Origin: Akkermansia sp.
GTDB lineage: Bacteria; Verrucomicrobiota; Verrucomicrobiia; Verrucomicrobiales; Akkermansiaceae
Assembly (NCBI GenBank): GCA_017399165.1
Contig: JAFQEF010000054.1
Span: 1-55,742 of the forward strand
Reading direction: 5' to 3'
Length of the DNA: 55,742 bases
Shown here: one piece after another, positions 16,074 to 24,524 of the stretch
How positions within the stretch are numbered: the stretch's first letter is position 1
Layout: every line of letters starts with the position of its first letter
Position numbers and translations under genes: made by a program
Notes under the pieces: model-generated
The model's input: only the letters and a program-made list of their open reading frames with translations
What the model was told of the DNA's origin: nothing
Databases searched by the model: none

Positions 16074-18071
16074 TTATAATTCCTCAATCCCCAAACGGCG
16101 AAGATAGGTATAGATACCATTATAGTATTCGGGGGCGCGGGTTGCGTCTTTTTCGCTGCCCGAAGGCACAAATATGACCATCCCTTGTCTGGCTCTGGTT
16201 AGCAAAACGCGGTAGGCATTTTTTAAATAGAGTTGTTTTTCGTTATCATGCAACACTTGCCAATTGGTGCCGACGAATCGGTTGTAGCTCCAGCTGCCAT
16301 TGTTGAATCTCAAATCAGCATCCCATGCAACAATGGTGTAGTCCAATTCTAAGCCTTGTACGGCAAACTCGGTGACAACATCTTCCATGGCATAACTGGA
16401 TCTCACATCTTCTTTGCCATTTAAAAACCAGTTATCAACAGAGGCTTCATTCTTAACATAGATGCCCTCCGGTTTGAGCCTCAGGGCTCCACTTGCTGCT
16501 AATAAACCATAGCGTGTGGTTCCTTTGCTTATTTGCATCGCCCACTCTTTCGCTTTTTTCAGGCTGCGTGTCAGGAGGAGGGGGTATTTATCTTTGAAAG
16601 TTGTATAGAGCTCTTTTGCTGCTTTTATGTCAATATCAAGCAAGGCTTTAATGAAGGCTGATAAATTGGGGGTTCTGAAAGAACGAACGGAGGCTGCTAG
16701 GTGTAGCCCTTGCCTTTCTATGATGTTTAGCCCTTCTAACAAGCTTTGTCGGCTGTGACCCATGAGGTATTCTTTATCCTGAATTTGCGGAGTCACGTAT
16801 ACATCCCAGTGGCGGAAGGTGCGCTGTAAGGCCGTAAACCATTCCGGTAAACCGGCTTCTCCGGTATTGATTTCTTGGCCTCCCCCTATCAGACAAATGA
16901 TAACAGCCCAATCTTTGTGGCGATCCATTGTACTGATGAGAAACTCCGGTTCGCTGTATGCGAAGTCGGCAACCCCCTTTTTCAGGCTCATAAACTTTTC
17001 AATTTGAGCGTGAGTCCAAGCTCGTTGCGCCTCGTCAAAGATTACTATGCGTTCCGGCGGTAGATTCGAGTTTCCTACGAAAGAATCTCTGTATTTGTGG
17101 ATGATTTGGATGAAAGCGGACGTTTCTCGCAAGGCATCCTTTTTGCTGATTTTTACGTTGTTCAGTTTATTTTGCAGAATTTTGTCACGGGCGAGGGCTT
17201 CTTGTAAAACGGTTACAAGAGGGTGATTGCCGGAAAGGAACACAGCATGTTCTCCGGCTTGTGCATGAGAATGATCAATGGCGACATTGAGCCCTACCAG
17301 TGTTTTACCGGCTCCGGGAACACCCGTAACAAAACAAATGGATTTGCGATGGTGCTTTTTACTATATGCAATGATATTGTCAATTTCTTTCGTTGTGACA
17401 GATAGATTCGTTGCATCTGCATCGCTGCGTGTAATATCTTTTACGTTGTGGCCTTGGTACAGAGCCTGAGCAGCTTCAATAATAGTAGGGGTGGGCAGGT
17501 ATTCGGAATACTCCCATTGCAGGTAGTCGAATGAAGGTTCGTGATAAAGTTCAGCCACCTTATCCATTGCGGAACGGATGTTATCAGCATTGCAGAATAA
17601 CGGTTCTATAATTCTGTGGCTTTCTTTAACACATAATTCCTTAGCATCAGCTTTATCGGATACCATTATACATGCTATCAGCTTGTTATGGCTTTCTTTT
17701 TGAAAGTTTCTCAAATCCAGCGCGTAATCGTATACTTGATCGTATGTGGTTGCTTTGTACTCTGTATCCCCGCATTTAAACTCCAGTAGATATACGATGT
17801 TCTTATAAAGGATGACGGTATCTACTCGCTTGCCCATGCGGGGGATTGTGTATTCAAATAAAATGCGCCCTTCTGTAAGCCCTTTTAATTGTTCTTTCAG
17901 TATCCGGATTTCTTTTTTCCAAGTATTTCTCTGAAGAATGTTTGTTTCGTGAGAGTGGTCATGAGCCACAATTTTTCCGAAAACTTCATCATCGCCTTGG
18001 CGTAGAAAGTTTTCAATGCAGTCTGCATAGAAAGCACGGATACAAGCGGAAGCTGTTGGGATGTGGCTCAC
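16074..18071 (-). CDS. DUF2075 P-loop helicase/nuclease-like protein
   Basis: A 665-residue protein. The N-terminal domain has a PD-(D/E)xK-like core: RVDTVILYKNIVYLLEFKCG gives Asp84 and Glu97-x-Lys99, so a nuclease fold is likely. The P-loop domain follows, with Walker A GVPGAGKT near residue 250 and Walker B IVIFDEAQRAW near 343. C-terminal helicase-like motifs include FAVQGLELDYTIVAWD and YRVLLTRARQGMVIFVP, typical of superfamily 1 DUF2075 proteins. Its start codon overlaps the stop of the XRE gene upstream (ATGA), so the two are cotranslated. The pairing with a small regulator in an accessory region is suggestive of a defence or mobile function, which is not demonstrated. Confidence 0.85.
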   Translation of the reverse strand: MSHIPTASACIRAFYADCIENFLRQGDDEVFGKIVAHDHSHETNILQRNTWKKEIRILKEQLKGLTEGRILFEYTIPRMGKRVDTVILYKNIVYLLEFKCGDTEYKATTYDQVYDYALDLRNFQKESHNKLIACIMVSDKADAKELCVKESHRIIEPLFCNADNIRSAMDKVAELYHEPSFDYLQWEYSEYLPTPTIIEAAQALYQGHNVKDITRSDADATNLSVTTKEIDNIIAYSKKHHRKSICFVTGVPGAGKTLVGLNVAIDHSHAQAGEHAVFLSGNHPLVTVLQEALARDKILQNKLNNVKISKKDALRETSAFIQIIHKYRDSFVGNSNLPPERIVIFDEAQRAWTHAQIEKFMSLKKGVADFAYSEPEFLISTMDRHKDWAVIICLIGGGQEINTGEAGLPEWFTALQRTFRHWDVYVTPQIQDKEYLMGHSRQSLLEGLNIIERQGLHLAASVRSFRTPNLSAFIKALLDIDIKAAKELYTTFKDKYPLLLTRSLKKAKEWAMQISKGTTRYGLLAASGALRLKPEGIYVKNEASVDNWFLNGKEDVRSSYAMEDVVTEFAVQGLELDYTIVAWDADLRFNNGSWSYNRFVGTNWQVLHDNEKQLYLKNAYRVLLTRARQGMVIFVPSGSEKDATRAPEYYNGIYTYLRRLGIEEL

Positions 18072-18307
18072 TTTTTTAAATCCCTTTCCAGCTCTCGGAT
18101 AAACGTTGTAAAATCCTGCCCCAGTGCATTAATGATTTGGCAGAGCGTCAAAATGGATACATTGTGCCTACCTCGCTCTACCATCGAGATGAATTTTCTG
18201 TGCACACGACACCGCTCGCTCAATTTTTGTTGAGTGATTTTTTGTGATTGGCGTAACTCTTTGAGTCGTGAGCCAATGCGTTGTAAAATGGTAGCATCTG
18301 TATGCAC
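18068..18307 (-). CDS. XRE-family helix-turn-helix regulator
   Basis: A 79-residue protein that is almost entirely one XRE/Cro-C1 domain (about residues 8-68: LKELRQSQKITQQKLSERC, then the recognition-helix region RKFISMVERGR). The start is GTG at 18307. A TATAAT box ends seven bases upstream, so the predicted mRNA starts at the GTG. Its last codons overlap the start of the DUF2075 gene. By analogy with similar pairs it probably autoregulates the two-gene unit, though no operator was identified. Confidence 0.85.
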   Translation of the reverse strand: MHTDATILQRIGSRLKELRQSQKITQQKLSERCRVHRKFISMVERGRHNVSILTLCQIINALGQDFTTFIRELERDLKK

Positions 18308-18314
18308 TTTTCTG

Positions 18315-18320
18315 ATTATA
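18315..18320 (-). promoter_or_regulatory. -10 box of the XRE-DUF2075 promoter
   Basis: TATAAT on the minus strand (18320-18315), seven bases before the GTG start. The -35 region is poor (TGGTCC at 17-nt spacing), as could be expected for a regulated promoter. Confidence 0.5.
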
Positions 18321-18420
18321 ACCTATCAGCCGCTCAGGGACCAGGATAAACAGAAAATGTGTAGTATATTTGCCTTTTTGTGTGGGCGTAGCCTCTCAAA
18401 ATGGTAGACTCTGTTTTTAC

Positions 18421-18450
18421 AAAAAAAACGGCAGGCTTATCAGCCTGCCG
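18421..18450 (-). terminator. Terminator of the thioredoxin-like gene
   Basis: On the minus strand CGGCAGGCT (18450-18442) pairs with AGCCTGCCG (18437-18429) across a 4-nt loop, followed by a run of eight T. Confidence 0.9.
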
Positions 18451-18511
18451 AATGATCAAAATGAAAAATGAGAGGGATAATAGGCCTGAGCCTGCCGTGG
18501 GCGGGGGATTA

Positions 18512-19057
18512 TTACTTCTTCTTCTTCTTTTCAGGTTTGCAAATCTTTTTCCAATCGAGAGCCCCTTTGCCGTGACCGCTGTAAAGAACTTTTCCGTCTT
18601 CATTCACAATGGTGGCAGCGGGGATGCCATTGGGGGCAGTAATGCCCGGCAGTTTCTTGGCATCGGGAGAGGTGGCGAGCACACCGGGGAATCCGGCCTC
18701 GTAGTGCTCTAAGTAGGCAACGGCGGCATCCGGGGTTTTATCGTGCCCGATGAGGATAACCTCTACCTTCTTTTTCTTCATTTTCTTGTATTCTTTTACA
18801 ATTTCGGGCATCAAAGCCTTGCAGGGGCCACACCAAGATGCAGAGTGCAGGTAGATGTAGTATTTGGCTTTTTTGGAGGGCTTATCATCCGTCAGGAATT
18901 CGATATCCTCAATGGCTGCTTTGACGACAGCGCTGTCGCTTTTCTTGACTTTCTTTTCAGTCTTGGGGGCAGGGGATTCATCTGCAAGGGCGGTAGGTAC
19001 CATTACCCCGGCAAAAATGCCGGACAACAAGGCGAGGTAAAAGAAGGTGCGCTTCAT
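18512..19057 (-). CDS. Exported thioredoxin-like protein
   Basis: A 181-residue exported protein. A signal peptide (MKRTFFYLALLSGIFAGVMV, cut after about ALA) is followed by a Lys-rich linker and a thioredoxin fold. The active site SASWCGPCKAL has the CGPC redox motif, and IPAATIVNEDG contains the cis-Pro. It should act in periplasmic thiol chemistry or as a reductase for an envelope partner. A very Lys-rich C-terminus (EKKKKK) is unusual. The ATG at 19057 is preferred over upstream in-frame starts because it begins the signal peptide and lies ten bases from the -10 box. The gene has its own promoter and terminator. Confidence 0.88.
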   Translation of the reverse strand: MKRTFFYLALLSGIFAGVMVPTALADESPAPKTEKKVKKSDSAVVKAAIEDIEFLTDDKPSKKAKYYIYLHSASWCGPCKALMPEIVKEYKKMKKKKVEVILIGHDKTPDAAVAYLEHYEAGFPGVLATSPDAKKLPGITAPNGIPAATIVNEDGKVLYSGHGKGALDWKKICKPEKKKKK

Positions 19058-19067
19058 AACGCCCCGA

Positions 19068-19096
19068 ATCATAGCAGAACAAATAATTACGGTCAA
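19068..19096 (-). promoter_or_regulatory. Predicted promoter of the thioredoxin-like gene
   Basis: Minus strand: TTGACC (19096-19091), 17-nt spacer, TATGAT (19073-19068). The predicted leader to the ATG at 19057 is about 4 nt. Confidence 0.65.
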
Positions 19097-19152
19097 GAGA
19101 AAAGTTTATAAAATTTAACCCTTCTGTTTTTTAAATAAAAAGTATCTTTTGC

Positions 19153-19181
19153 TTGCCAAAATAGGGTATATGTGTTATGAT
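19153..19181 (+). promoter_or_regulatory. Predicted promoter of the ankyrin-M60 operon
   Basis: TTGCCA (19153-19158), 17-nt spacer, TATGAT (19176-19181). In contrast to most promoters here, the leader is long, about 48 nt to the ATG at 19236. Confidence 0.6.
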
Positions 19182-19235
19182 GGCGGAGGCAGTTAGGTAA
19201 AAAAAGTTAGTAAAAATAGGAAATAGAGTAGCAAG

Positions 19236-20276
19236 ATGAAGACTGTTACACCCATTTTGATGATATTGGTAGGTAGCTTGGTGTTGCCGGTTATGGCGGC
19301 AGAAGCAGATGCTGAGCTGTTAAAATGGCTGCGCCGCAGCAATGCCGTATACAGCCCCTTGGAGGCAGCAGAGTACGGCACGGAAAAACAACTGCAAGAG
19401 GCCGTTGTCGCAGAGCCTGCGCAAGTAAATGCGACAGATGAATTGGGGCGAACAGCTTTGCATATTGCAGCTGCTAACGGTAAGGCGGGGGCGGTGAAAA
19501 TATTGTTGACCGCCGGGGCAGACGCTGCTGCGCGTGATGTAGCAGGAAAATTACCCATAGAGATAGCGCAGGGAAAAGACACCGTTAAATTATTGGAAGC
19601 TGCCGGTAGGGCTCGGGAAAAGGAATTGCAACTGAGTCGGGATATTAAGGCCGGTAATATAGATGCTGTAAACGCAGCACTTAATGCCGGAGTAAATGCA
19701 AATGCACTTAGCGAGGATAGGTGTGGCACCATGTTAAGTGTTGCCATTCTGGCAAATAATGCAGAAGCTGTGACTGAATTGTTGCAGGCCGGGGCAGATG
19801 CAAATTATGTTAATGCTGCTCAAAAAAGCGCATTGCATTTGGCGGCAGCCTCTGCAAGTGGAGCGGTAGTTAAAGCTCTGCTGGCAGCCGAAGCAGATCC
19901 GTATCATCCGGGTAATAATGGTGCAACTCCTCTGCATGATGCTGTGTGGGGGCGTAATGCGGCTGCGGTAGAGGCATTGATACCGGCATACAAGGCAGAT
20001 AATTTCAGCCCGGATGGTAAGCGTAACGGGTATCCGGTGGCTATGGCGATTACATGGAATAGGGCTGATTTTCTGCAAATGTTCATCAACGCCGGCATAG
20101 ATGTAAACGATAAACGATTTGCCGATAGTCCTTTGCTGCATCAAGCCGTTAAGCATAACCGTGTATTTATGGTTAAAATGTTGCTGGAGGCCGGGGCGAA
20201 TCGTACGGCAAAAGATGCTCAAGGTAAAACAGCTATTGAGTATGCAGATGGAGAAGCTTATGAATTGTTAAAGTAA
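19236..20276 (+). CDS. Secreted ankyrin-repeat protein
   Basis: A 346-residue protein with a signal peptide (about residues 1-21, ending VMAA) and ankyrin repeats over most of its length. Examples are DELGRTALHIAAANGKAGAV, AQKSALHLAAASASGAVVKAL, NGATPLHDAVWGRN and the C-terminal DAQGKTAIEYADGE. Ankyrin domains bind other proteins. It is the first gene of an apparent operon with an M60 peptidase (19-base gap) and a glycosyltransferase-like gene, so it may stabilise, inhibit or escort the peptidase in the periplasm; that is inference. Confidence 0.9.
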   Translation: MKTVTPILMILVGSLVLPVMAAEADAELLKWLRRSNAVYSPLEAAEYGTEKQLQEAVVAEPAQVNATDELGRTALHIAAANGKAGAVKILLTAGADAAARDVAGKLPIEIAQGKDTVKLLEAAGRAREKELQLSRDIKAGNIDAVNAALNAGVNANALSEDRCGTMLSVAILANNAEAVTELLQAGADANYVNAAQKSALHLAAASASGAVVKALLAAEADPYHPGNNGATPLHDAVWGRNAAAVEALIPAYKADNFSPDGKRNGYPVAMAITWNRADFLQMFINAGIDVNDKRFADSPLLHQAVKHNRVFMVKMLLEAGANRTAKDAQGKTAIEYADGEAYELLK

Positions 20277-20295
20277 AATACGGAAAGGACATTAT

Positions 20296-22020
20296 ATGAA
20301 GTTTTTTATATGCTTGAGTATGTTGTGCTGCGTGTTGATAGCGCCGATGGTGTTGCATGCAGAAATCCCCGCTGGTACGGATTATTCTCAGATTAACAAA
20401 ACGTCAAATCCTGAATCTGCATACCGCGTGCGTACATTCCGCGCATATTTGCCTCAGGATGCGGTACGTAATACGCTGCGTACAAATAATTATTCTGCAT
20501 TCGAGAACCCTACGGGCATTTATTACACTGCCGGTGAGCAGATAACGGTGGAGGTGCAGGGGGATACCCCCAAGGATCTTACCTTTATTATTCATAATTT
20601 TGACCGTGAAGGGGGGCATGCTGAATATCCTCTGAAAAGTGGTAAAAATACTTTTACAGCCTCTACCTCCGGCTTGGGTTATTTTAATTATCGATCTCTT
20701 ACCCCTCAACAAGCACCTGCTTTGCTGGTTAACCTGGAGGGTGGCACCATCAACGGTGTCTTTACTCAGTACGATGATGCAGAAACTTGGCAGAAACTCT
20801 TAGCCAACGCTAAAGGAAACATTTTGGATATATTGGGAGAGCGTGTTCAGTTGGCGTATAATGTAGATGGTTTGCGGAAGTATTGTCCGGACCGAGGCCC
20901 GGAGCTGTTGGCTATCTATGATGATGTATTACGCATGGAACAAGATATTTTGGGGTGGGAGCGCTACCAATGCCACCCCGGTACTCACATGCATGGACGT
21001 GTGCAATGGCAGGGCTTTATGCACGCAGACGGCATGGGGGGGGCATATGTTAATACCGCGATGCGAGAGGTAGCAAATGTTGATAGCCTCAAAAATACAG
21101 TGTGGGCTATAGCTCACGAGTTCGGGCATGTAAATCAGTGTCGCCCCGGTATGATGTGGGCCGGAACCCAAGAGGTAACAAACAACATTTTTTCTGCATG
21201 GTGCTGCTATAAGATTAACCCTGATTTTTGCCGTTTGGAGCACGAAACTACAGCTGTAATGGGTTACGATAAACCCATGAGAGGAGGCCGATTTGATTGT
21301 TATATCAACTCTGCCTTGGTGAGGCGTCAGCTTTGGCAATTTATGACCGGTCCGGATTATGGTATTAATAATGTGCCCGGTAAACGCACGGGGGATCACT
21401 TTGTGAGTGTCTCCCCCCTGTGGCAGTTGCAGCTCTATTTTGCGGTGGCTCGGGGTAATGACGGGTTCTATCCCTATATTTATGAGCAAGCCAGAAAAGA
21501 CGCAGCAGATACCCCGCACGGGCAGTTGCGTGTGGCTTTTTGCACGCGTGCCGCAGATGCCGTGCAGCTCGATTTGTCGGAGTTCTTTGTCAAAACGGGC
21601 ATTTTAGCCCCCATGAACCGCTTGGTAGAGGACTACCAGAGCCACCATGTTACCATCACCCGCGAGATGTGCGAAAAGGCCATTGCCCACATGCGCCAAT
21701 ACCCCAAGCCCGATTCTCGTGTGATTTATTACATCAGTGCCAATACCATGCACATCTTCCGCGACCGTCTTCCGGTCAAGGAGTCTCCCGACTATACTCC
21801 GGATGTATCTAAGGGCATTGTGACCATACCTGCCGATAAGTGGGAAAATGCCGTGGCGTTTGAATGTTACCGCGGCAAGCGCCTTTGCCGTGTGGCATTG
21901 CGTGGCCTTAACCATGAGGACAATGCCACCACGGACCTCATTGTGCCCAATGGTACAACCTCCATCCGTGCCGTGCAGTGGGATGGCAAACGCTATACTA
22001 TTTGGAAGCAGGAGAAGTAA
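20296..22020 (+). CDS. Secreted M60-like (enhancin/SslE-type) metallopeptidase
   Basis: A 574-residue secreted protein. The signal peptide covers about residues 1-22 (ends VLHA). The zinc motif is AIAHEFGHVNQ with His274, Glu275 and His278; the distal glutamate is Glu293 in TQEVTNN, fitting the M60 gluzincin pattern HExxH(8,24)E. M60-like enzymes include mucin-active proteases of gut bacteria, in keeping with the neighbouring sugar pathways. The N-terminal 130 residues look like a beta-rich domain preceding the peptidase. A weak Shine-Dalgarno-like AAGGA lies about nine bases before the ATG. The glycosyltransferase gene follows eight bases later. Confidence 0.9.
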   Translation: MKFFICLSMLCCVLIAPMVLHAEIPAGTDYSQINKTSNPESAYRVRTFRAYLPQDAVRNTLRTNNYSAFENPTGIYYTAGEQITVEVQGDTPKDLTFIIHNFDREGGHAEYPLKSGKNTFTASTSGLGYFNYRSLTPQQAPALLVNLEGGTINGVFTQYDDAETWQKLLANAKGNILDILGERVQLAYNVDGLRKYCPDRGPELLAIYDDVLRMEQDILGWERYQCHPGTHMHGRVQWQGFMHADGMGGAYVNTAMREVANVDSLKNTVWAIAHEFGHVNQCRPGMMWAGTQEVTNNIFSAWCCYKINPDFCRLEHETTAVMGYDKPMRGGRFDCYINSALVRRQLWQFMTGPDYGINNVPGKRTGDHFVSVSPLWQLQLYFAVARGNDGFYPYIYEQARKDAADTPHGQLRVAFCTRAADAVQLDLSEFFVKTGILAPMNRLVEDYQSHHVTITREMCEKAIAHMRQYPKPDSRVIYYISANTMHIFRDRLPVKESPDYTPDVSKGIVTIPADKWENAVAFECYRGKRLCRVALRGLNHEDNATTDLIVPNGTTSIRAVQWDGKRYTIWKQEK

Positions 22021-22028
22021 GTATCCGT

Positions 22029-23039
22029 ATGGCTCGAATCCTCAGGTTAGGGGAGCGTGTGCGGCGTTTTGCGTCGAACATACTGGCGCGCTTTGTGCCG
22101 GATAGCTACCGCTTAAAATTGAAAGTGCGGTGTTTGCTTTCTATGTACAAGCTCTTTGCGCTTCGAGGCAAAAGTAAGGAGAAACGCTTGATTTGTTACT
22201 ACCGCAAAGGCTCCCCGGATTGCCCCGGATTGGCGGATCGCCTTAAAGCCATGGTGACAGGCTATATTATTGCTACCGAAAATAACAGGCCTTATTATAT
22301 TTACCATGACCATGGCTTTGATATACAGGACTACTTGGTGCCCAACTCCGTCAATTGGCGGATAGAGCATAAGGATATCAGCCTGGGGCTGAATACCGTA
22401 GCCAGGTTATGGTATACTGATAAAATGGTGCATTTGAATGAGTCTGTTAAAGAGTATCACTCCTTGTGCGGTGGTGATATCACAGCTCAGCTTTGCGGTG
22501 AGCTTAAGGATAAATACGATTTCTGCCGTGTTTTTCATCAATTATTTGCTCCGTCAGCGCGGTTACAGCAGTTAATAGACCAAACATGTGCAGAATACGA
22601 CTTGCAGGAGGATTCCTTTGTTGCCGTGCATATCCGCTTTTTGGACTTTTTTGAGAACGTTGAGCAGACTACGGATACGGTCTACACCAAGCATGCATCT
22701 GTAGAGGAACAACGTGAAATGATAGGCAGTATTCACCAAACGATAGAAAAGATACTTGCCCGCCATGCCGGGAAACGTGTGCTGTTGTTTTCCGACAGTA
22801 AGTCCTTTTTGTCTGCCCCTCACCCCGGCAACGTTGTTGTACTGCCGGGTAAAGTAGGCCATATCTATGCCCATGCCGGGGAGGATGATGTGACGGCTAA
22901 AGCGTTTCTGGATATGTTTATCATCTCCCGCGCCGTGCATGTATACAGCATTATAGGCCCCGGCACCCATGCAAGCGGCTATTCTTACATGGGGGCACGC
23001 ATAGGGGGTAAGCCCTTTACCCGTATGGAGAGAGTATAA
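22029..23039 (+). CDS. Glycosyltransferase-like protein (O-fucosyltransferase-type fold suspected)
   Basis: A 336-residue cytoplasmic protein. VAVHIRFLDFFENVE has the HxR motif found in the fucosyltransferase/NodZ/POFUT superfamily. RVLLFSDSKSFLSA and the acidic segment AGEDDVTAKAFLDMFIIS, followed by GPGTHASGYSYMGARIGG, resemble the nucleotide-sugar binding half of GT-B enzymes of that group. Donor and acceptor are unknown. The ATG at 22029 is chosen because an upstream start would overlap the M60 gene by about 40 bases. It is the last gene of the ankyrin-M60 operon and ends at a terminator shared with convergent fucK. Confidence 0.6.
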   Translation: MARILRLGERVRRFASNILARFVPDSYRLKLKVRCLLSMYKLFALRGKSKEKRLICYYRKGSPDCPGLADRLKAMVTGYIIATENNRPYYIYHDHGFDIQDYLVPNSVNWRIEHKDISLGLNTVARLWYTDKMVHLNESVKEYHSLCGGDITAQLCGELKDKYDFCRVFHQLFAPSARLQQLIDQTCAEYDLQEDSFVAVHIRFLDFFENVEQTTDTVYTKHASVEEQREMIGSIHQTIEKILARHAGKRVLLFSDSKSFLSAPHPGNVVVLPGKVGHIYAHAGEDDVTAKAFLDMFIISRAVHVYSIIGPGTHASGYSYMGARIGGKPFTRMERV

Positions 23040-23076
23040 AAAATCACATCAACGCCGCACGTTGATGTGATTTTGA
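23038..23076. terminator. Bidirectional terminator between the glycosyltransferase and fucK
   Basis: TCACATCAAC (23044-23053) pairs with GTTGATGTGA (23061-23070) around a 7-nt loop, flanked by A6 (23038-23043) and T4 (23071-23074). It can serve both convergent genes. Confidence 0.88.
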
Positions 23077-23097
23077 AAGCTGCCTTGTGGCGTCTAA

Positions 23098-24516
23098 TTA
23101 CGACAATGCAGCGTATGCGGCTTGTTGTTCTCCGGGGAGGGTGGTTTCGTAGGAGATGCCTATGGCATCGCGGGCAGCCTCGGGGGACTCATAGATACCG
23201 GCTCCGGCAAGGGCATACATGGCTGCACCCAGCACGGTGCTCTCCGATACGGTGGATACCCAGATGGGCAGACCGAGGATATCGGCACGCATTTGGGTCC
23301 ATATCTTATTGCGGGCACCACCGCCTACCAACAGAAGCTCGGTAGCCTTAAAGCCACCCACTTTTTCCAGTTTTTCCAGGCGGCTCTTGAGGCGGTAGGT
23401 GAGGGCCTCCATGGCGGCGCGGTAGATGTGACCACGTGTGCGGCCCAAAATAAGCCCCTCTATGCTGCCGGGTGTAGCATCGCTGGGCAGGAAGTTGGGG
23501 ATGAGCTTCACTCCGTCGCATCCCGGGGATATGGCTGCGGCTTCGGCATCCATGGTATCATAGTTTTCGCCGTTGTAGCAAGTGGCTTTTACCCATTCAA
23601 TAATGCCGCTGGCAATCCACTGCAACCCGGGGTTGAGTAGCCCCTGCTTGCTGTCAAACTCAACCGTGGCACCAGCAGCGTAATCCTCTGCATCGAGCTT
23701 GGCTTGGGCTGTGCGCAGCATCAAAATCTCCCACGTACCGCTGGAGAGGAAAGGCTGGTTCTCTTTCACCCCGCTGCCGAACAGGGCAAATTGAGTATCA
23801 TGCCCGGTGGATACAACCGGTACGGCGTTCGGAACCCCCAGAAGCTCGCAGGCACCGGGGGTAAGATGCCCGATGACATCCCCCGCATTGACCATGGGCG
23901 GGAACAAATCCTTGCGGATGCCGAGGGTGCCGAGAATCTCCTCGCTCCAATCCCCCGTTGCTAAATCCGTCATTTGAGAGGTGCCTGCCATAGTGCGGTC
24001 TGTTGCCATGACACCCGTGAGACGGTGAGCCAGAATATTGGAGATAAAAAGCCAGGCGTGGGCTTGCTCCAACAGCTCTGGGCGATTTTCCTTAAGCCAA
24101 ATTAACTTGTAAATCGTATTGAATGCAAACTCACCCACACCGGATATCTCGTTAAGCTTGCTCTGAGGCAGGTATTTGCTGATATTTTTCATGACCTCTG
24201 CCGTGCGCGGGCATTTCCAAGAGATAACGGGGTAAAGCAGCTCACCTTGGGCATTTACCAAAGCACCGTCAACTCCGAAGGTGGTGATGGTTACGCCTTT
24301 TATCTGAGCGGCATCCACCTTAGGTAAAATCTCATGGGTGCATTCCGCCAATTGTTTAAGAATACGGTCTGCATTCCAAACATGATATTGAGCGTTCTCG
24401 CTGCCGGTATCGGTTGAATTGGGGCGGCTGGCTTTGGCTACCAATTCGCCCTTTTCGTTTACAAGGATGGAGCGTACATTAGTAGCGCCACAATCTAAGC
24501 AAAGTACGTATGACAT
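23098..24516 (-). CDS. fucK: L-fuculokinase (FGGY family)
   Basis: This kinase phosphorylates L-fuculose to L-fuculose 1-phosphate with ATP. The 472-residue sequence is very close to E. coli FucK across its length: LCLDCGATNVR at the ATP site, TTFGVDGALV, ISWKCPRTAEVM, GHDTQFALFGSG and FLSSGTWEILM. It lies eight bases downstream of a GT4-type glycosyltransferase gene, and downstream of fucP-fucI. The next enzyme, fuculose-1-phosphate aldolase FucA, is not in the window. The FGGY family also includes rhamnulokinase, but the sequence match and neighbours favour fuculose. Confidence 0.95.
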   Translation of the reverse strand: MSYVLCLDCGATNVRSILVNEKGELVAKASRPNSTDTGSENAQYHVWNADRILKQLAECTHEILPKVDAAQIKGVTITTFGVDGALVNAQGELLYPVISWKCPRTAEVMKNISKYLPQSKLNEISGVGEFAFNTIYKLIWLKENRPELLEQAHAWLFISNILAHRLTGVMATDRTMAGTSQMTDLATGDWSEEILGTLGIRKDLFPPMVNAGDVIGHLTPGACELLGVPNAVPVVSTGHDTQFALFGSGVKENQPFLSSGTWEILMLRTAQAKLDAEDYAAGATVEFDSKQGLLNPGLQWIASGIIEWVKATCYNGENYDTMDAEAAAISPGCDGVKLIPNFLPSDATPGSIEGLILGRTRGHIYRAAMEALTYRLKSRLEKLEKVGGFKATELLLVGGGARNKIWTQMRADILGLPIWVSTVSESTVLGAAMYALAGAGIYESPEAARDAIGISYETTLPGEQQAAYAALS

Positions 24517-24524
24517 GGTGTGGT

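Noticed and set aside
22029..22060. tRNA-like GGCTCGAATCC word
   Set aside because: It lies inside the glycosyltransferase gene and no cloverleaf can be formed around it.
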